NCBI RefSeq assembly: GCF_042453785.1
Contig: NC_091670.1
Span: forward strand, 38,389,501-38,453,500
From: Malus domestica
Taxonomy: Eukaryota; Streptophyta; Magnoliopsida; Rosales; Rosaceae
Direction of reading: 5' to 3'
Length of the DNA: 64,000 nt
In this document: piece after piece, positions 21,965 through 33,509 of the stretch
Layout: every line of letters starts with the position of its first letter
Numbering within the stretch: the first letter of the stretch is position 1
Program-made: the position numbers and the translations under genes
The notes under the pieces: model-generated
Told to the model about the DNA's origin: nothing
What the model saw: only the letters and a program-made list of their open reading frames with translations
The model's database searches: none

Positions 21965-24273
21965 CCCCAAATCATTCGCTGAAGATTGCCGGGTGATCAT
22001 GGGGAAACAAATCGTTGAAGTTTGTACATTATGTGCATATATGCCCTGAAGCTTTCCAATGATGAAGGTTCGTTGCTGCCATTCTTTGCCCATGAAAAAC
22101 ATTTTCTGGGACTTACCGTGTACGCGGGGGCCATTGCAAGGGAGGGGCGAAAAATGTTCCTTATTAGGAGCCACTGTATATAAACCATGCCTTGTCATTT
22201 TCTCTCTGTAAATGTAACATTTATTTTGGAGAAAGCCAAAACTTACAGAAACAGTATTTCTTTACAAAAGAAATCAGCAAAAGTAGTATTTTGTGGATGT
22301 TTGTGTTAATATTTAACTTTGGGCTTAGAGGAGAGAAAGCCCAAAGGAGTTCAATAAGAAGAGTTTCGCTCAAAGCCCAGCACCAAGCCCAGGCTGTCCA
22401 TCTCAAGACCAATTGGCGCTCTCCCATTAATGCAAAGGCTAGGTGTTTACAAGAGAAGTGACAACTGATGAAAATCAACCTACTCTCAGCCCAAAAATAC
22501 TTTTCAGTGGCAATACAGGTAAAATAATGACGAGTCACTACCTTTCAATTGCTTTCGGGCAAGAACAAAGCTACAGACAGTCGGACTAATTCCTTTATAA
22601 AATGAGGAAGGTGGCCCAAAGACAAGACATTCAATCAATCAAACAAATAAACAAACAACTTGTCTCTCATCCAAGCAAATACCCATAAAGTCGTGCTTTG
22701 TCCAGACTCTACACCCTTTTAGCCTTAGATTTCCTTAGAAAAACATTTTTGTCTATGTAAAAGCTCTGCTACCTTTTCCTAAATGATGTAGTATCGATCC
22801 CTCGTGTATAAACTCGTTTCCAGTCATCTCCTTTACTACTCAATCCTTTTGTAAACTGCAAAGATAAGAGACCTCAAGACGTTTAACCTTACCCGACAAG
22901 GTGAAATCTTGCCTGACTTTCTTTGTTTTTGTCTTTCAATTAACATATCTAGTGTTATAATGTATTCCCTAATTTATATTCAAGTTATTTCCAGTCCTTT
23001 GATGACCCAAAGCCCCATCAGTTTTCAGATCTTGTTCACTTAGTGGTTTTCTCAAGAATTGGAATGAATTAAACTGATGACTTGATCATATCTGAACCTT
23101 CACCCCTCGAGCATACAAGATAACTAAAAGTCCTTGATCTCAAGGCATAGAAAAGAACTTAATGTAGACTTAACCTATCTACAACAATCCTTTAATAAAC
23201 AAGAAGTCAGAAATAACTTGGGACGCAAATAATCGGCTTAAAACACACTTGTTCTACATTTGCCATACAGAGATGGCAATGGCACGCCTAAGCACCTAGT
23301 TGGTTTTGATTGCGAGCCTCAAAGCCTACACCTAAGGCCCCACAAATGCACCCTTCAGAACTAACTTTGTTCTCCTCTTGCAATATTGTGACAAGCAGGA
23401 GCTTGACAATCAACCAAAGTGCTAACTCCTCGGGGAGCTGTGTGCTCGAGCCAAGAACGCCCACCAGCCAGATTTCCTACCCGAACAGTTGGGAAACTTG
23501 TTATGTCACTTGTTGAGATCAGAGATTAGTGTTTAAAATATCTATGAAATTGTCGATATTTTTTGTTGAGATATGCAAAAAATCAAGGATCAATATGGAA
23601 ATATGGAAAGGGTTGAAATGCAAACTTTACTTTATATCGTCGAGATATAGGAAAACAATGAATGATGATACTTACCGATTCAAAACAGAAATGTGTCAGA
23701 ACTCATTGCAGATTTTAAACTTTCGAGTTTTTTTTTTTTTTTGAGATATTTTTCTTTAATTTCGACTAAATCTAAATGAGTTAATATACCCACTTACATT
23801 GTAAAATCTTCATAATTTTTTACGAACGCAACTGATATCGATACATGATGCATTTCACATCTGAAATCCGATTCAATGATAAATCGAAAATCCGAAACCA
23901 AACAAACAAACATGGAAATGTATCAATCCTTCCAAATGATAAGAAAATTTTGATAAGGAATGAATTTAAAAGAAGGGGCAAAAAAACACCACCATGAACT
24001 ATTTATAATTTAACTTTTAGTCCTCTTTTGTTAACAGAAGGAAGGCTCCTACTCTCTGTACTACTAACTCATCAACTGAAACACCCAGCAGAAATGAAGT
24101 CGAAACTTCGCAAGAATCTCAATCAAGAGACTCGCACACAATTATCTTCTAACCCTATTCGCTCAAACCGCTCTATCTTCAACGCCAACGTAAGTCCTTA
24201 ACAAACAAAGCCGGTAAAGTCGAGGAATTCTCCAAATGCTGGATCCATTTCGCCTCTAATCGGTTCCTCCAAC
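21965..24273. other. Spacer with a possible LTR or TRIM remnant
   Basis: About 2.3 kb. After the 3' end of the FYVE gene comes the LTR-like stretch at about 22304-23000, then AT-rich sequence with a poly-T tract at about 23728-23742. ORFs are short and domain-free. Confidence 0.45.
22304..23000 (+). repeat. Possible degenerate LTR/TRIM sequence
   Basis: Starts TGTTAATATT and holds a promoter-like tttataaaatgagg near 22592 followed by a leader-like stretch with acttgtctctcatcc, an LTR-like layout. I found no matching second copy, no target duplication and no clear end. Confidence 0.3.
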
Positions 24274-27067
24274 TTACCTGGTCCGAGTGCTCCCTAGCGT
24301 AAGTTCGAGATCATCTGATACGCATTCCTCAATCCTCTCACCTTCCCATGGCTTCACTAATCCTGTTGTGTTACTGCCAAATGCAAACTCCGCTGCCATC
24401 CCATCCGACATTGGGATGTCACCAGTGTGATCAATACTTGCAGCAACGGCCGGGGAACATGTTCCACTTTGCCCAGGAGTCCACATCCGAGACCCTGCAC
24501 CTGACAAAGCCTCCTTCAAGTTAAAAGGGTTTTTCGAGACGAGGCTGAATGTTGGGGATGATGGGCCACTCTGAGGAATTTGCAGTCCAGCAAGCCATCC
24601 TGAATCAGGCAGACCCTGGCGACCGGGGCTTGGTGGGGTGGACGAAGGCAGGAAAGGGTAATGCTGCCCTGCCCAGCTTGAGCCAGCCACTGCTTCATCC
24701 CAGTCGCTCTTGGTTCGAGGAGTTCGACAAGTTGGGGAGCTCAGTGGTGGGGTGACTGGAGCACTTATGGAACCCCCTTGAACAAAGAATTGGGGGAGCT
24801 TGGACGTGGCAGAGGATGAGCCTGATGAGAGCGTTTTGAGCCATGGGATCAGAGAATTCGCATCAGCATTACCGTTTTCATTTGCATGGTAGCGGGCAGG
24901 ACTTGGGAAGGAAGATGAGGCAGGACTTGGATTGTAGGATGCGCCGGGACTTGGATTGTAGGATGCACAGGGACTTGGCTGGTACGATGAACATGGACTT
25001 GCTGAGGTAGAACCCCCCATTATGTCCATGCGATCCACGGGTTTGCATCCCTACAACAAAGAACACATAAAGTAGGGTGAGACAAAGAACATAATATGGT
25101 GCTGAAAAGATGCTACATTAACTGTGTTTCATTCATTGTTTTCCTAAATTTGAACAGACAAAATAGTTGATCGAAGCAGAAAGATTTGTCCTTTATCGAT
25201 TACGCTTTACAGCTATGTTTTCTGTACCAAAGGATAACACAAACGAGCATAGTTCTACAATCATCACTTCCATAGTCATTGCCAGTTCGAAAAAGCATCG
25301 AACTAATGATGAAGTCTTATGAAACTACAATCTGGCTAGTAGCCGGGGAAAAAAACCTGCATACACTCGAGATTCACATCCTATGTTCCAATAGCAATCA
25401 TCGCGTGAGGTGACCTAGTCCAACAAGCATAGGAAACTTAGGCCATGCTTGTAATTTGACTAATCGCACCAAGATTCAGAAGTAAGACACAATTAAAAGA
25501 GGCAGCAATAATGTCAAACAGCGGATGCATATTGGTGACACGGCCCCTCCACGACACGCCATCTCCCAACATGTTCCCTCTCCATCACCATCTCAAAAAA
25601 CCCACCGCACACGCTTTCCTGCCACAGTCGCGTTCACATTTATAGCTAAAACCCATGTTTTTTTTTTTGTCAAATAAAGATATTTACAAAGTCGCATACA
25701 ATGCACTCGCAGTGCCACAATGAAGGTAATCCATCACAACATTGCTAAGTACAATTAGGTATCGAACCCATCAGAACAAGTATCAACTCTAACGCTTACG
25801 TGAGTTAATTTCTAACTAAATAAAGATAAATACCACTAAATCATATGTAATAAGTTTCATATTTTAATCGCTAAGCGAAATTCCACTTTCTGAATAAAAA
25901 ACTAATTATTAAAATAAACACCGAGATTAAAAAAAGGGCGAGAGCACCGGCCCACAGACCATGATATGCCATGTTCTCAATCTAACGGAAAAGTACTGCT
26001 GGCGATTGCCCCGCAAATCTCGGAAAACAGGCCGTATAACTCCAAAAATATAAAATAAAATAAAAGTCATTGGTCGTCGCACCCATTTGGGTGTATAAAG
26101 ACCGAACTGCCCTCACAGTCTAACGGAGAGTGTAGGCGCGTTAAGTGGCACTTTCGTGCATGATGAACGGTAAGTTTACCGCAGTAAAAGGTCTTTTCAC
26201 TTTCACTCGCATCTGCAGATTCTCAGAAGAAGTTTATAAAAAAAATAAAAAATGAAAAATAAAAAAAGTCGAAGGAACATTCAGTTGCATTAAAGCCATG
26301 TGAAAGTTGACGGTGGGTAAAAAAGCCAAATGACGAAACTACCCTTGGAGAAACCCGAACGGCCGACATGGTCGAGTACGCGGGGGAGGTCGTTTCCCCG
26401 GTCTCGCAGGGTAGTTTGGGAACACAAAAAGGTCTGCAGGTCTCTGAGTCTTTGAGTTCATCGTGTTCCGGAAAAGAAATCGAAAGCAGCTGCAGAAGCG
26501 AATCTCGAAGAACCTCGTGCTCCGTGCGCGCAACCCCTCTCGGCGTTCACGAGCTAACGTGCGCCGGTAGCTAAGTTAATTGACTAAGAAATCAAGCAAC
26601 CGAATCAATCTCAACCGTCGATCACGACGATCGGCACCGGACTAATCACGAGCTCCGCCGCTTATGCTACCTTAATCGAGAGTTTTCAAAAGCACAAAAG
26701 AAAAACCGGATCGGTAACAATCTACTAACGCCGCCGGCGCAATTTAACTGCGCCGGAGCAGATTTGCTAGCGTGCGCATTCGAGCTGAAAATGCTTTGAA
26801 AATTTAGAGAGAAAGAGAGAGAGAGGGAGGGATGAATTGTGTGTGCACCTTTCGGTAAGTGGTACCGTCTTCTTCGACGGTCCAGCCGGCTTCGTTGCAG
26901 AGAGCTTTGAGGACCTCGTTGTTGTCGCAGTGCTTCGGGAGCTTGTAGTTTCCGTACATCCGAAGCCCGGAGTAGATCTTCGCGGCGATTGCCCGGCGCC
27001 GCCGCTCCCGCTTCTTGTTGTTCTCTCTCTCCTTCCACGTCGGCATTCTCGTTCCCGACGTCATCAT
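24274..27067 (-). CDS. BEH3: BES1/BZR1 homologue, closest to BEH3
   Basis: Two exons, 27064-26849 (72 codons) and 25050-24274, joined in phase 0 for 330 residues. Two adjacent ATGs occur (27067 and 27064); the family start MTSGTR favours the second. Exon 1 encodes the basic-helix DNA-binding domain ([20 protein letters not shown]...[15 protein letters not shown]...EDGTTYRK), which binds E-box and BRRE sites. Exon 2 has a Ser/Pro-rich region with repeated SYNPSP-type units, likely GSK3/BIN2 phosphorylation sites, then [12 protein letters not shown] (14-3-3 type region), [11 protein letters not shown] and [13 protein letters not shown]. Near the C-terminus is an EAR repression motif, LELTL at residues 320-324. 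The family mediates brassinosteroid-responsive transcription in the nucleus. The motif set, including GCKP-DRMD and [10 protein letters not shown], fits BEH3 better than BEH4. The intron is 1.8 kb and holds a SINE-like fragment. Confidence 0.95.
25660..25810 (-). repeat. SINE-like fragment in the BEH3 intron (minus strand)
   Basis: On the minus strand a GGGTTCGATACC B-box-like motif is followed by a body ending in a poly-A run (plus-strand tttttttttt at about 25661-25670). Target duplication not identified. The rest of the intron (25051-26848) shows AT-rich sequence only. Confidence 0.35.
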
Positions 27068-27640
27068 TCGGTCGCTCAGCGTTTCTGATTAATTTTCTCG
27101 GGGAACCAAACGGATCGACCGGCAAGTGGGGAGGACCGGTGGCGCGAACTGGCCGGCGAACCGGGATTGGCCCTTTTTGGTGGAGACCGAGCGGTTTTAT
27201 TACACAAAGAAGAGAAGAGCAGGGGGCTTTGGAGGAGGGCGAGCTAAATACAGTGGGTGAATGTAATAGCCCCTGGATAAGGACAATAATTACGAAGAGT
27301 GCCACTCCTTTTCTTTTGATTTTTCTTTTCGTTCTGACTCCGGAATCAAGGGGCTGAACACGTGTTTAGGTTTTTTAAGGTCGCGGGTGACGGCCTCGGA
27401 CTTTCGCGGCAGCTACGAGTGAATACGGGGTCGTTTTGAATCATGAGCAGCATTTTACTTGGTCGCTTTGCTTCTAGAGTTATATTTTGATGTTCCAATA
27501 AAGCCAGGCAGGAGTGATTACATGATAAAGACAGGGATGGGCAAAATGGGAAATTTGAGAGAGAGGGTGGGGGTGGATTGGGGATAAGGTTATGATTAGG
27601 CTTGTCATGATAATTGTATTTGTGGTCCATATAAACAAAA
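27068..27640. promoter_or_regulatory. Upstream region of BEH3
   Basis: Sequence just upstream of the BEH3 start, GC-richer than the spacer. It presumably holds the leader and promoter on the minus strand, but no clear core element is seen. Overlapping ORFs here are shadows. Confidence 0.35.
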
Positions 27641-28498
27641 AAGAAATTTGCACAAATGTCTCCTGAATTTTTTTGGGATGTGTTTATTTACCACCCAAAC
27701 TAAATTTTTTGTTCAATTTTCAATTAGACTTTCATTTTGTGCTAATTGACATCTCTGTTATGTTCTGCTAGCTATGTCGTTAAGTTTAAGGGTGATTTTG
27801 TCGATTTTCATCGAAAAAAAACCTTAATCAAAATCTTTAAATTTATTTAAACAATTAAAGAAGGCAAAGGGGATGAAAATTAGAAAATACATTGCAAAAG
27901 GTCGAGATAGAGAGAATGAGTCAGGAAAGGAGAGAAAGATGAAGTGGAGGAGGGATATAGACAAGTGGAGCTGGGGAGGAAAATACAGGAAACACATAGG
28001 AGGAGAAAAGACTAACTTAGGTTGTGTTGTGTGGGGGTCATAGAAATGAGATTATGAGCCGCGAGGTTTGAGATCGGGTTGGGGTCTGAAGGCTCCGAAT
28101 TGTGAGATCAGGTTGGTATTTAATACGAGCGTTGTGGAATTTGAATAGTGGTAGTGGCGATTGTGCTGTTGAGAACATGGATGGTTAATATCCAGCAAGT
28201 GGAGGCGTGGGGGTGGAGGAAGGTCACTAAGTTTCATTATCTTTCTTCTTCTCTTTTCAATATTTTATTTTGTTATTTTAGAAATTTTCATTTAGTTTGA
28301 GATTTCATTAAATTAAAAGATTAAATTAGATCTGACCTACATGAAGAAGATGTTTTAACGAAAAATTTCAATAGAAATCATCAAAGGTGGTACATTGGCA
28401 CCAAAATTGAAGCCTAGGTGGTGTTGGACAAAAGATTTAGTTTAGGTGGCAAATGCAGACACTTCAAATAATTAGATGGTGTTTGTGCAAATTCCCCA
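27641..28498. mobile_element. Non-autonomous DNA transposon with inverted ends, possibly MULE-like
   Basis: The left end (aatttgcacaaatgtc, then ccacccaaactaaat) is matched in reverse complement on the right (ggtgtttgtgcaaatt, atttagtttaggtgg). A-rich flanks (aaacaaaa on both sides) look like an 8-9 bp target duplication, but low complexity makes this weak. The body is purine-rich on the plus strand (about 27895-28010) and codes for nothing recognisable. Confidence 0.55.
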
Positions 28499-28544
28499 AA
28501 ACAAAATATCAAACGGTCACATTCACTTGACCAAATTGCCTACT

Positions 28545-28861
28545 TTGACCAATCTTACAATTGACTGGCCCTGATCTTTTCTAGGTCACACTAATTGGAG
28601 TATTGGACTAGGCTTCAATTTCAACCAATACCGACATATTAAGGGCCAAACTATGAGTGAGTTAAGGGTTTGAACACCTTCAAATATATTTGAGCATGCA
28701 CAAACCTACGGGTGGGAAAAGTATGAGTACGTAATCGATGTGTTATAATATATATTACACGACAATCTTTGCATAGTATGAGTACATGGTGTAATAGTAA
28801 GAACACGCAGTGTTCATACTACAAACGAATTGTTAACACTATCCAAAATAGTGACTGTTTG
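28545..28861. repeat. 317-bp direct repeat, copy 1
   Basis: Repeated at 29168-29484 with about six differences. Unique sequence of unknown origin: it reads like AT-rich spacer and holds no ORF. Copy 1 runs directly into the LTR-like piece at 28860. Confidence 0.85.
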
Positions 28862-29167
28862 TACCATACTTAGGGCATCCGTATTTAGACTTCGTATAAA
28901 TACTCGGGGGATTCAAGTGTAATTATGTAATAAATGAATGGGCAAATATGTAATAAGTGAGGAGCCCTTATTCTATAAAATGACTCCTCACTCTCCTCAT
29001 TAGAGGAGGTCAAGGTTTAGGCCATGGGAAGAGAGCACACATAAAATAGGCTAGAGAGCACACTGCCTCTAGCCTTCTTGTATATTCATCATTCAAAGTG
29101 AAACAATATCAACATTAATGTGGACGTAGCCCAAACATTGGGGTGAACCACGATACATCTTGTGTTC
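28860..29167 (+). repeat. LTR fragment between the direct repeats
   Basis: Starts TGTACCATACTTAGGGC, the same start type as the minus-strand LTR ending at 11220. It carries a promoter-like ctataaaatgactcctc near 28973 and a tail with ggggtgaaccacgatacatc. It breaks off at cttgtgttct, where copy 2 of the direct repeat begins, so the LTR looks truncated at its 3' end. Confidence 0.65.
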
Positions 29168-29484
29168 TTGACCAATCTTACAATTGACTGGCCCTGATCT
29201 TTTCTAGGTCACACTAATTGGAGTGTTGGACTAGGCTTCAATTTCAACCAGTACCGACATATTAAAGGCCAAACTATGAGTGAGTTAAGGGTTTGAACAC
29301 CTTCAAATAAATTTGAGCATGCACAAACCTACGGGTGGGAAAAGTATGAGTACGTAATCGATGTGTTATAATATATATTACACGACAATCTTTGCATAGT
29401 ATGAGTACATGGTGTAATAGTAAGAACACGCAGTGTTTAGACTACAAACGAATTGTTAACACTATCCAAAATAGTGACTGTTTG
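29168..29484. repeat. 317-bp direct repeat, copy 2
   Basis: Second copy of 28545-28861 (offset 623 bases). Downstream sequence differs from that of copy 1 right after the shared gactgtttg. Confidence 0.85.
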
Positions 29485-30127
29485 AAATGTTAACAACAAC
29501 GAGCGATTGTCTTTAATTGGTAGCTCAAGTGGGCAACAATCCACCCGATATTAAGCATATTAATTTTCTCACTCTCCTCATTTTGGCTCGTGTCGCTCAT
29601 TTCACCATATCTTCTCTCCTTTTACTCACTACATTTTGGATCGTGAGTTAAGATGTTTTGTAGTTAGTTGTTTATCTGCACATGCTAATGTTAATTCATA
29701 CAACTTTTGCAATACATTAACGATTATAAATTAGTGACCGGTAAACGGGTTATGAACAACGCTTTAATTAGACTAGGAGTAGAAGTAATAGTGTAATGAG
29801 AAATGTGAATGAGACTTTCTTAACGTGAAATCTTTATGAACTCTCTATCACCTCACTTTACAGTTTAACGTCAATTTTAATACCAACATTATAAAATATT
29901 ATGTCATCAATATAAAATAACAGATAATCTATAAAGAATTACACTTTGAAGAATCTTTTTACCCGTTATCGTGTAATTAGCCACTAAACCGTAGCCTAGG
30001 TTACCTAGGTTGGAAGCGTGGCGCATAAAAAGTCGAAGATGAGAAGGTAAATGATTTGATTATGGATGTGGGGGGCAGTTTAAAGCGGCGGGGCCGGGGT
30101 TGCATGCCGGCGTGCGGTGGCTATGGG

Positions 30128-30174
<47 letters not shown>

Positions 30175-30874
30175 AGTTTGCAGCCAGTACTTTTGTCTTT
30201 TGTCAGTACTCTGTGTGTGTGTGTGTGTGTCAGTGTGTGTGATGTGTGACGTGTGAGTTGAGTTTGTTAGGGTGTTGGTAGGTACTTTGGATTGGGGGTG
30301 CACTGTATGAAGCGTGATCCGCCATGCACTGACTGGACTAGTGTCCAGTGTTCTGTTTGGGAGGTTCACGTGACAAATGCTGGGGGGGGACCGGGTGGTG
30401 ATCCAAATATGTATGACTGACAGCTGACTGACATGATTCACATCCAAGCAGAGGAGGTGGTGAGCTTTTTCTGGGGCCCCTAAATATCTGCTGTGCACCA
30501 CCTTCCAAATTAGCTAGTCTTTCGGCTTCTCACTGATGGGGGCGGGCCAGGCTCGCCATCCCTCTGGCCCTCTGCCTCGTGCTCGCTTTCTCAACACTGG
30601 TTTTTTTCGTATCGCATCCGGTGGTTTCTGCCACTTTGTAAGCTGGGTGGTGTTTAGGGTATGTATGGATAGAGGGGCGATTTCTGCAATCTCCTATTAG
30701 CGTCTTGCACTATGTGTAAGTAGAGTCAAGAGACATTGTGAAAATCACTTTTTTGTGTTGATATTGTTACGTTGTGAATACAAAACTATAATGTTAGATA
30801 ATAATTAATTCAAGTATTGATCTGCATTTACACTTTGGTAAGAAGATTATCTTTCATACAGAACATTGTTTTTG
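29485..30874. other. Spacer with MITE remnant and simple repeats
   Basis: Includes a diverged copy at about 29798-29960 of the gagaaatgctaag MITE family, a (CT)n run at about 30131-30166 and a (GT)n run at about 30212-30240. No gene seen. Confidence 0.5.
30131..30166. repeat. (CT)n microsatellite
   Basis: Uninterrupted CT dinucleotides for about 36 bases. A shorter (GT)n run follows at 30212-30240. Confidence 0.9.
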
Positions 30875-31444
30875 TAGATGAAGTTGCCTCTACTTTAGTA
30901 TGTACATATATATAATCACGTAGTTATTCATAATTGTTTGATTAGATAGAATCGTATCCACATGTATGGTATTCGTAATTTGTTAATCTTGATATGATTT
31001 TTGCTACACTGAAACAAATTGAACATTCGACGTATTCATAATTTTAATTTATTACTCAACTCTCCAACAGCACTTGCAATCTCTAAAAAATGGTTAATTA
31101 TCGATGATATGATTTCGATAGTATTGTTTTGTTGAGTTTATAAAGTTTTGATGTGATTTATATGATGTAATCCTAAATTGGAGTATAGCTTAAAATTATA
31201 AAGTAGAAGTTTGTAAAGATATATAAACGAGAAACCTGCAATTTGTCAATTGTCAGCTTGCTATTTGGACAATAATAATCTCACTTTACAAACTTCTACG
31301 TTATGTCCAAGCCGATGCCTTATGGGTCAATATGTTTTCTCATTTGAGAAAGATAAATGATAAGAAGATTATTTAAAGTAGGACTTTTCAAGGACTCTCT
31401 ACTACTACTATTTTGTCGTAGTTATTCATAATTGTTTGATTAGA
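30875..31444. repeat. 570-bp tandem duplication, copy 1
   Basis: Begins tagatgaagttgcc and recurs at 31445. The copies share nearly all of their length, with scattered substitutions. No ORF of note. Confidence 0.85.
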
Positions 31445-31980
31445 TAGATGAAGTTGCCTCTACTTTAGTATGTACATACGTATAATCACATAGTTATTCA
31501 TAATTGTTTGATTAGATAGAATCGCATCCACATGTATGATATTCATAATTTGTTAATCTTGATATGATTTTTGTTACACTGAAACAAATTGAACATTCAA
31601 CTTATTCATAATTTTAATTTATTATTCAACTCTCCAACAACACTTGCAATCTCTAAAAAATGGTTAATTATCGATGATATGATTTTGATAGTATTGTTTT
31701 GTTGAGTTTATAAAGTTTTGATGTGATTTATATGATGTAATCCTAAATTGGCTATAGCTTAAAACTATAATTTAGAAGTTTGTAAAAATATATAAATGAG
31801 AAACCTGCAATTTGTCAATTGTCAACTTGCTATTTGGACAATAATAATCTCTTACTTTACAAACTTCTACGTTATGTTTAAGCCGATGCCTCATGGGCCA
31901 ATATGTTTTCTCATTCGAGAAAGAGAAATGATAAGAAGACTATTCAAAGTAGGACTTTTCACGGACTCTCCACTACTTTT
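31445..31980. repeat. 570-bp tandem duplication, copy 2 (slightly shorter)
   Basis: Second copy, offset 570 bases. Similarity ends near 31980 inside the MITE that starts at 31918. Copy 1 contains only the left part of that MITE (about 31346-31412). Confidence 0.85.
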
Positions 31981-32095
31981 TTTTTCACAATTATTGTCTT
32001 AACATTATAAAAGATTGTACCAAAAATATGAGGTGACGGAAAGTCTATGGAGAGTCCCACTTTTGAGATAGTCTCCTTAGCATTTCTCTTTCCTT
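31918..32095. mobile_element. MITE of the gagaaatgctaag family
   Basis: The left end (gagaaagagaaatgataag, ctctcc) is matched in reverse complement by the right end (ggagagtcccac, ttagcatttctctttc). The centre reads cattataaaa, as in the related copies nearby. Confidence 0.6.
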
Positions 32096-32138
32096 TTTTC
32101 AAAGAATGACTGGCATAAAAGGATATACCAACATCATA

Positions 32139-32276
32139 AAAGTGAGACTCTTTATAGACTCTCTGCTACCTCATGTTTTTTACAAATTCTCATGCTAATA
32201 TTATAAAATAGTGTGCCACAAAACATGAGGTAGTAGAGAGTCTCACTTTTAAAAGAGTCTCTTAGCATTTCTCTTT
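32139..32276. mobile_element. Foldback MITE of the same family
   Basis: The left arm gtgagactctttatagactc and cctcatg match the right arm catgagg, gagagtctcac in reverse complement around an attataaaat core. The right terminus is ttagcatttctctt. Confidence 0.6.
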
Positions 32277-32372
32277 AATAAAATACGTCACAACTTTTAA
32301 GAAAATTCGTCATAATTTTAAATATATTTTTCGAGAAGCTAGCATGATGATTGAGTTTGCTAACTAATGACA

Positions 32373-32490
32373 AGAGAAACGTTAAGGAAACTCTCTCAAA
32401 GTTGAAACTCTCCATAGACTTTCTGCCACCTCATTTTTTTTTATACAATGTTTTATAATATTGACACATAACTCAATGTTAAACAGTGAG
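32373..32490. repeat. Partial MITE copy of the gagaaatgctaag family
   Basis: Left-end motif agagaaacgttaagg, then actctccatagac and cacctcat, ending near gttaaacagtgag. Only one arm is clear. Confidence 0.5.
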
Positions 32491-32631
32491 ATTAAATAAA
32501 TACACATGTTTGTACTTATCTAACCAACGTGTGGTAGTGGCGTATCGTCAAACCACATGTACGGTAGAGGTTAGAAGATAATCGCCTTTTCTTTGAAAAA
32601 CCGTCTTCTTTATTTATTTTAGAGTGCATTT

Positions 32632-32812
32632 TTGCTCATCACCCTCAAGTGGTGGTAATGCTTATCACCCTATTTATCACCGTTAGATGAGTTTGAATTT
32701 TGAGATTTATGCATGTTCACTATACGAATCTCGAAATTCAAACTCATCTAACGGTGATAAATAGGATGGTGAGTATACACCATATTAAATGGTGGTGAGC
32801 AAAAATACTCCC
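32632..32812. mobile_element. MULE-type MITE, 181 bp, 9-bp target duplication
   Basis: The ends GAGTGCATTTTTGCTC and (from the right) GGGAGTATTTTTGCTC are inverted repeats. The flanks carry an exact 9-bp duplication, tttatttta, at 32623-32631 and 32813-32821, the length typical of Mutator-like elements. The inner arms (ctcatctaacggtgataaa) are near perfect, so the transcript would form a stable hairpin. Confidence 0.75.
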
Positions 32813-32985
32813 TTTATTTTATTAAACAAACAGTGTCTTGCGTAGCTCCAATTGGTGGCAAATACGCCACTAAAGCATGTGTGTCAGCACTCTTTGTTGA
32901 GACAAAATGACACAGTAGCAAGATCGTCTCCAAACATCTGTCTGAAAGCTAACTTAATCCGAATACTCAAATAAGTAATGTGAAA

Positions 32986-33152
32986 CCACTCAGTACTACG
33001 GTATGATGATATTCATCTTCATTTGTAAGTGAGAGATCTTAGGTTCGAATCTTGTAGATGTCAAATTGGATACTAAATTAGGTTGTCCATTGTGTGGCTT
33101 AATCGAACTCTCCGTCCTTGTAGTATAAAATATATCGTTGTACTAAAAAAAA
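32986..33152 (+). mobile_element. tRNA-derived SINE with 13-bp target duplication
   Basis: A body of about 167 bp ends in a poly-A run. A pol III B-box-like GGTTCGAATC lies near 33051, and an A-box-like segment is near the 5' end. The 13-bp target duplication aagtaatgtgaaa is exact at 32973-32985 and 33153-33165, as produced by target-primed reverse transcription. The body resembles SINEs I recall from Rosaceae. Confidence 0.8.
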
Positions 33153-33390
33153 AAGTAATGTGAAAAAATTGAATGTGTGTAGTGACTTCAAAATCCAATC
33201 AACTTTTCCCACTTTTTAATGATGAAGATTTGTAACAATTCGAAAAAGTCTAGATTTAATACAACGTGAAATGTACGAGTGAGATTCAAAAACTTACATT
33301 TAATACAGAGCAAAATATACTACTGAGATTAAAAAACCAAATCTTATACATTCATTACTTTCACGATTATATAAATGCACTTAAAATGTA

Positions 33391-33500
33391 GAGAAATGCT
33401 AAGGGGACTCTCTAGAAAGACCCTCTGCCATCTCATAATTTAATTTATTTTTTATGCCAACATTATAAAATACTGTGTAAAAAACATGCGACGTCAAATA
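33391..33500. repeat. Partial MITE copy, gagaaatgctaag family
   Basis: Left end gagaaatgctaaggggactc, then ctctgccatctcat and cattataaaata. It stops close to the Harbinger insertion at 33510, which may have interrupted it. Confidence 0.55.
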
Positions 33501-33509
33501 GTTTATTTA

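Noticed and set aside
26667-27305. 212-codon ORF on the minus strand overlapping BEH3 exon 1
   Set aside because: It is another frame of the BEH3 first exon and promoter, with no domain. The DNA-binding domain is in the other frame.
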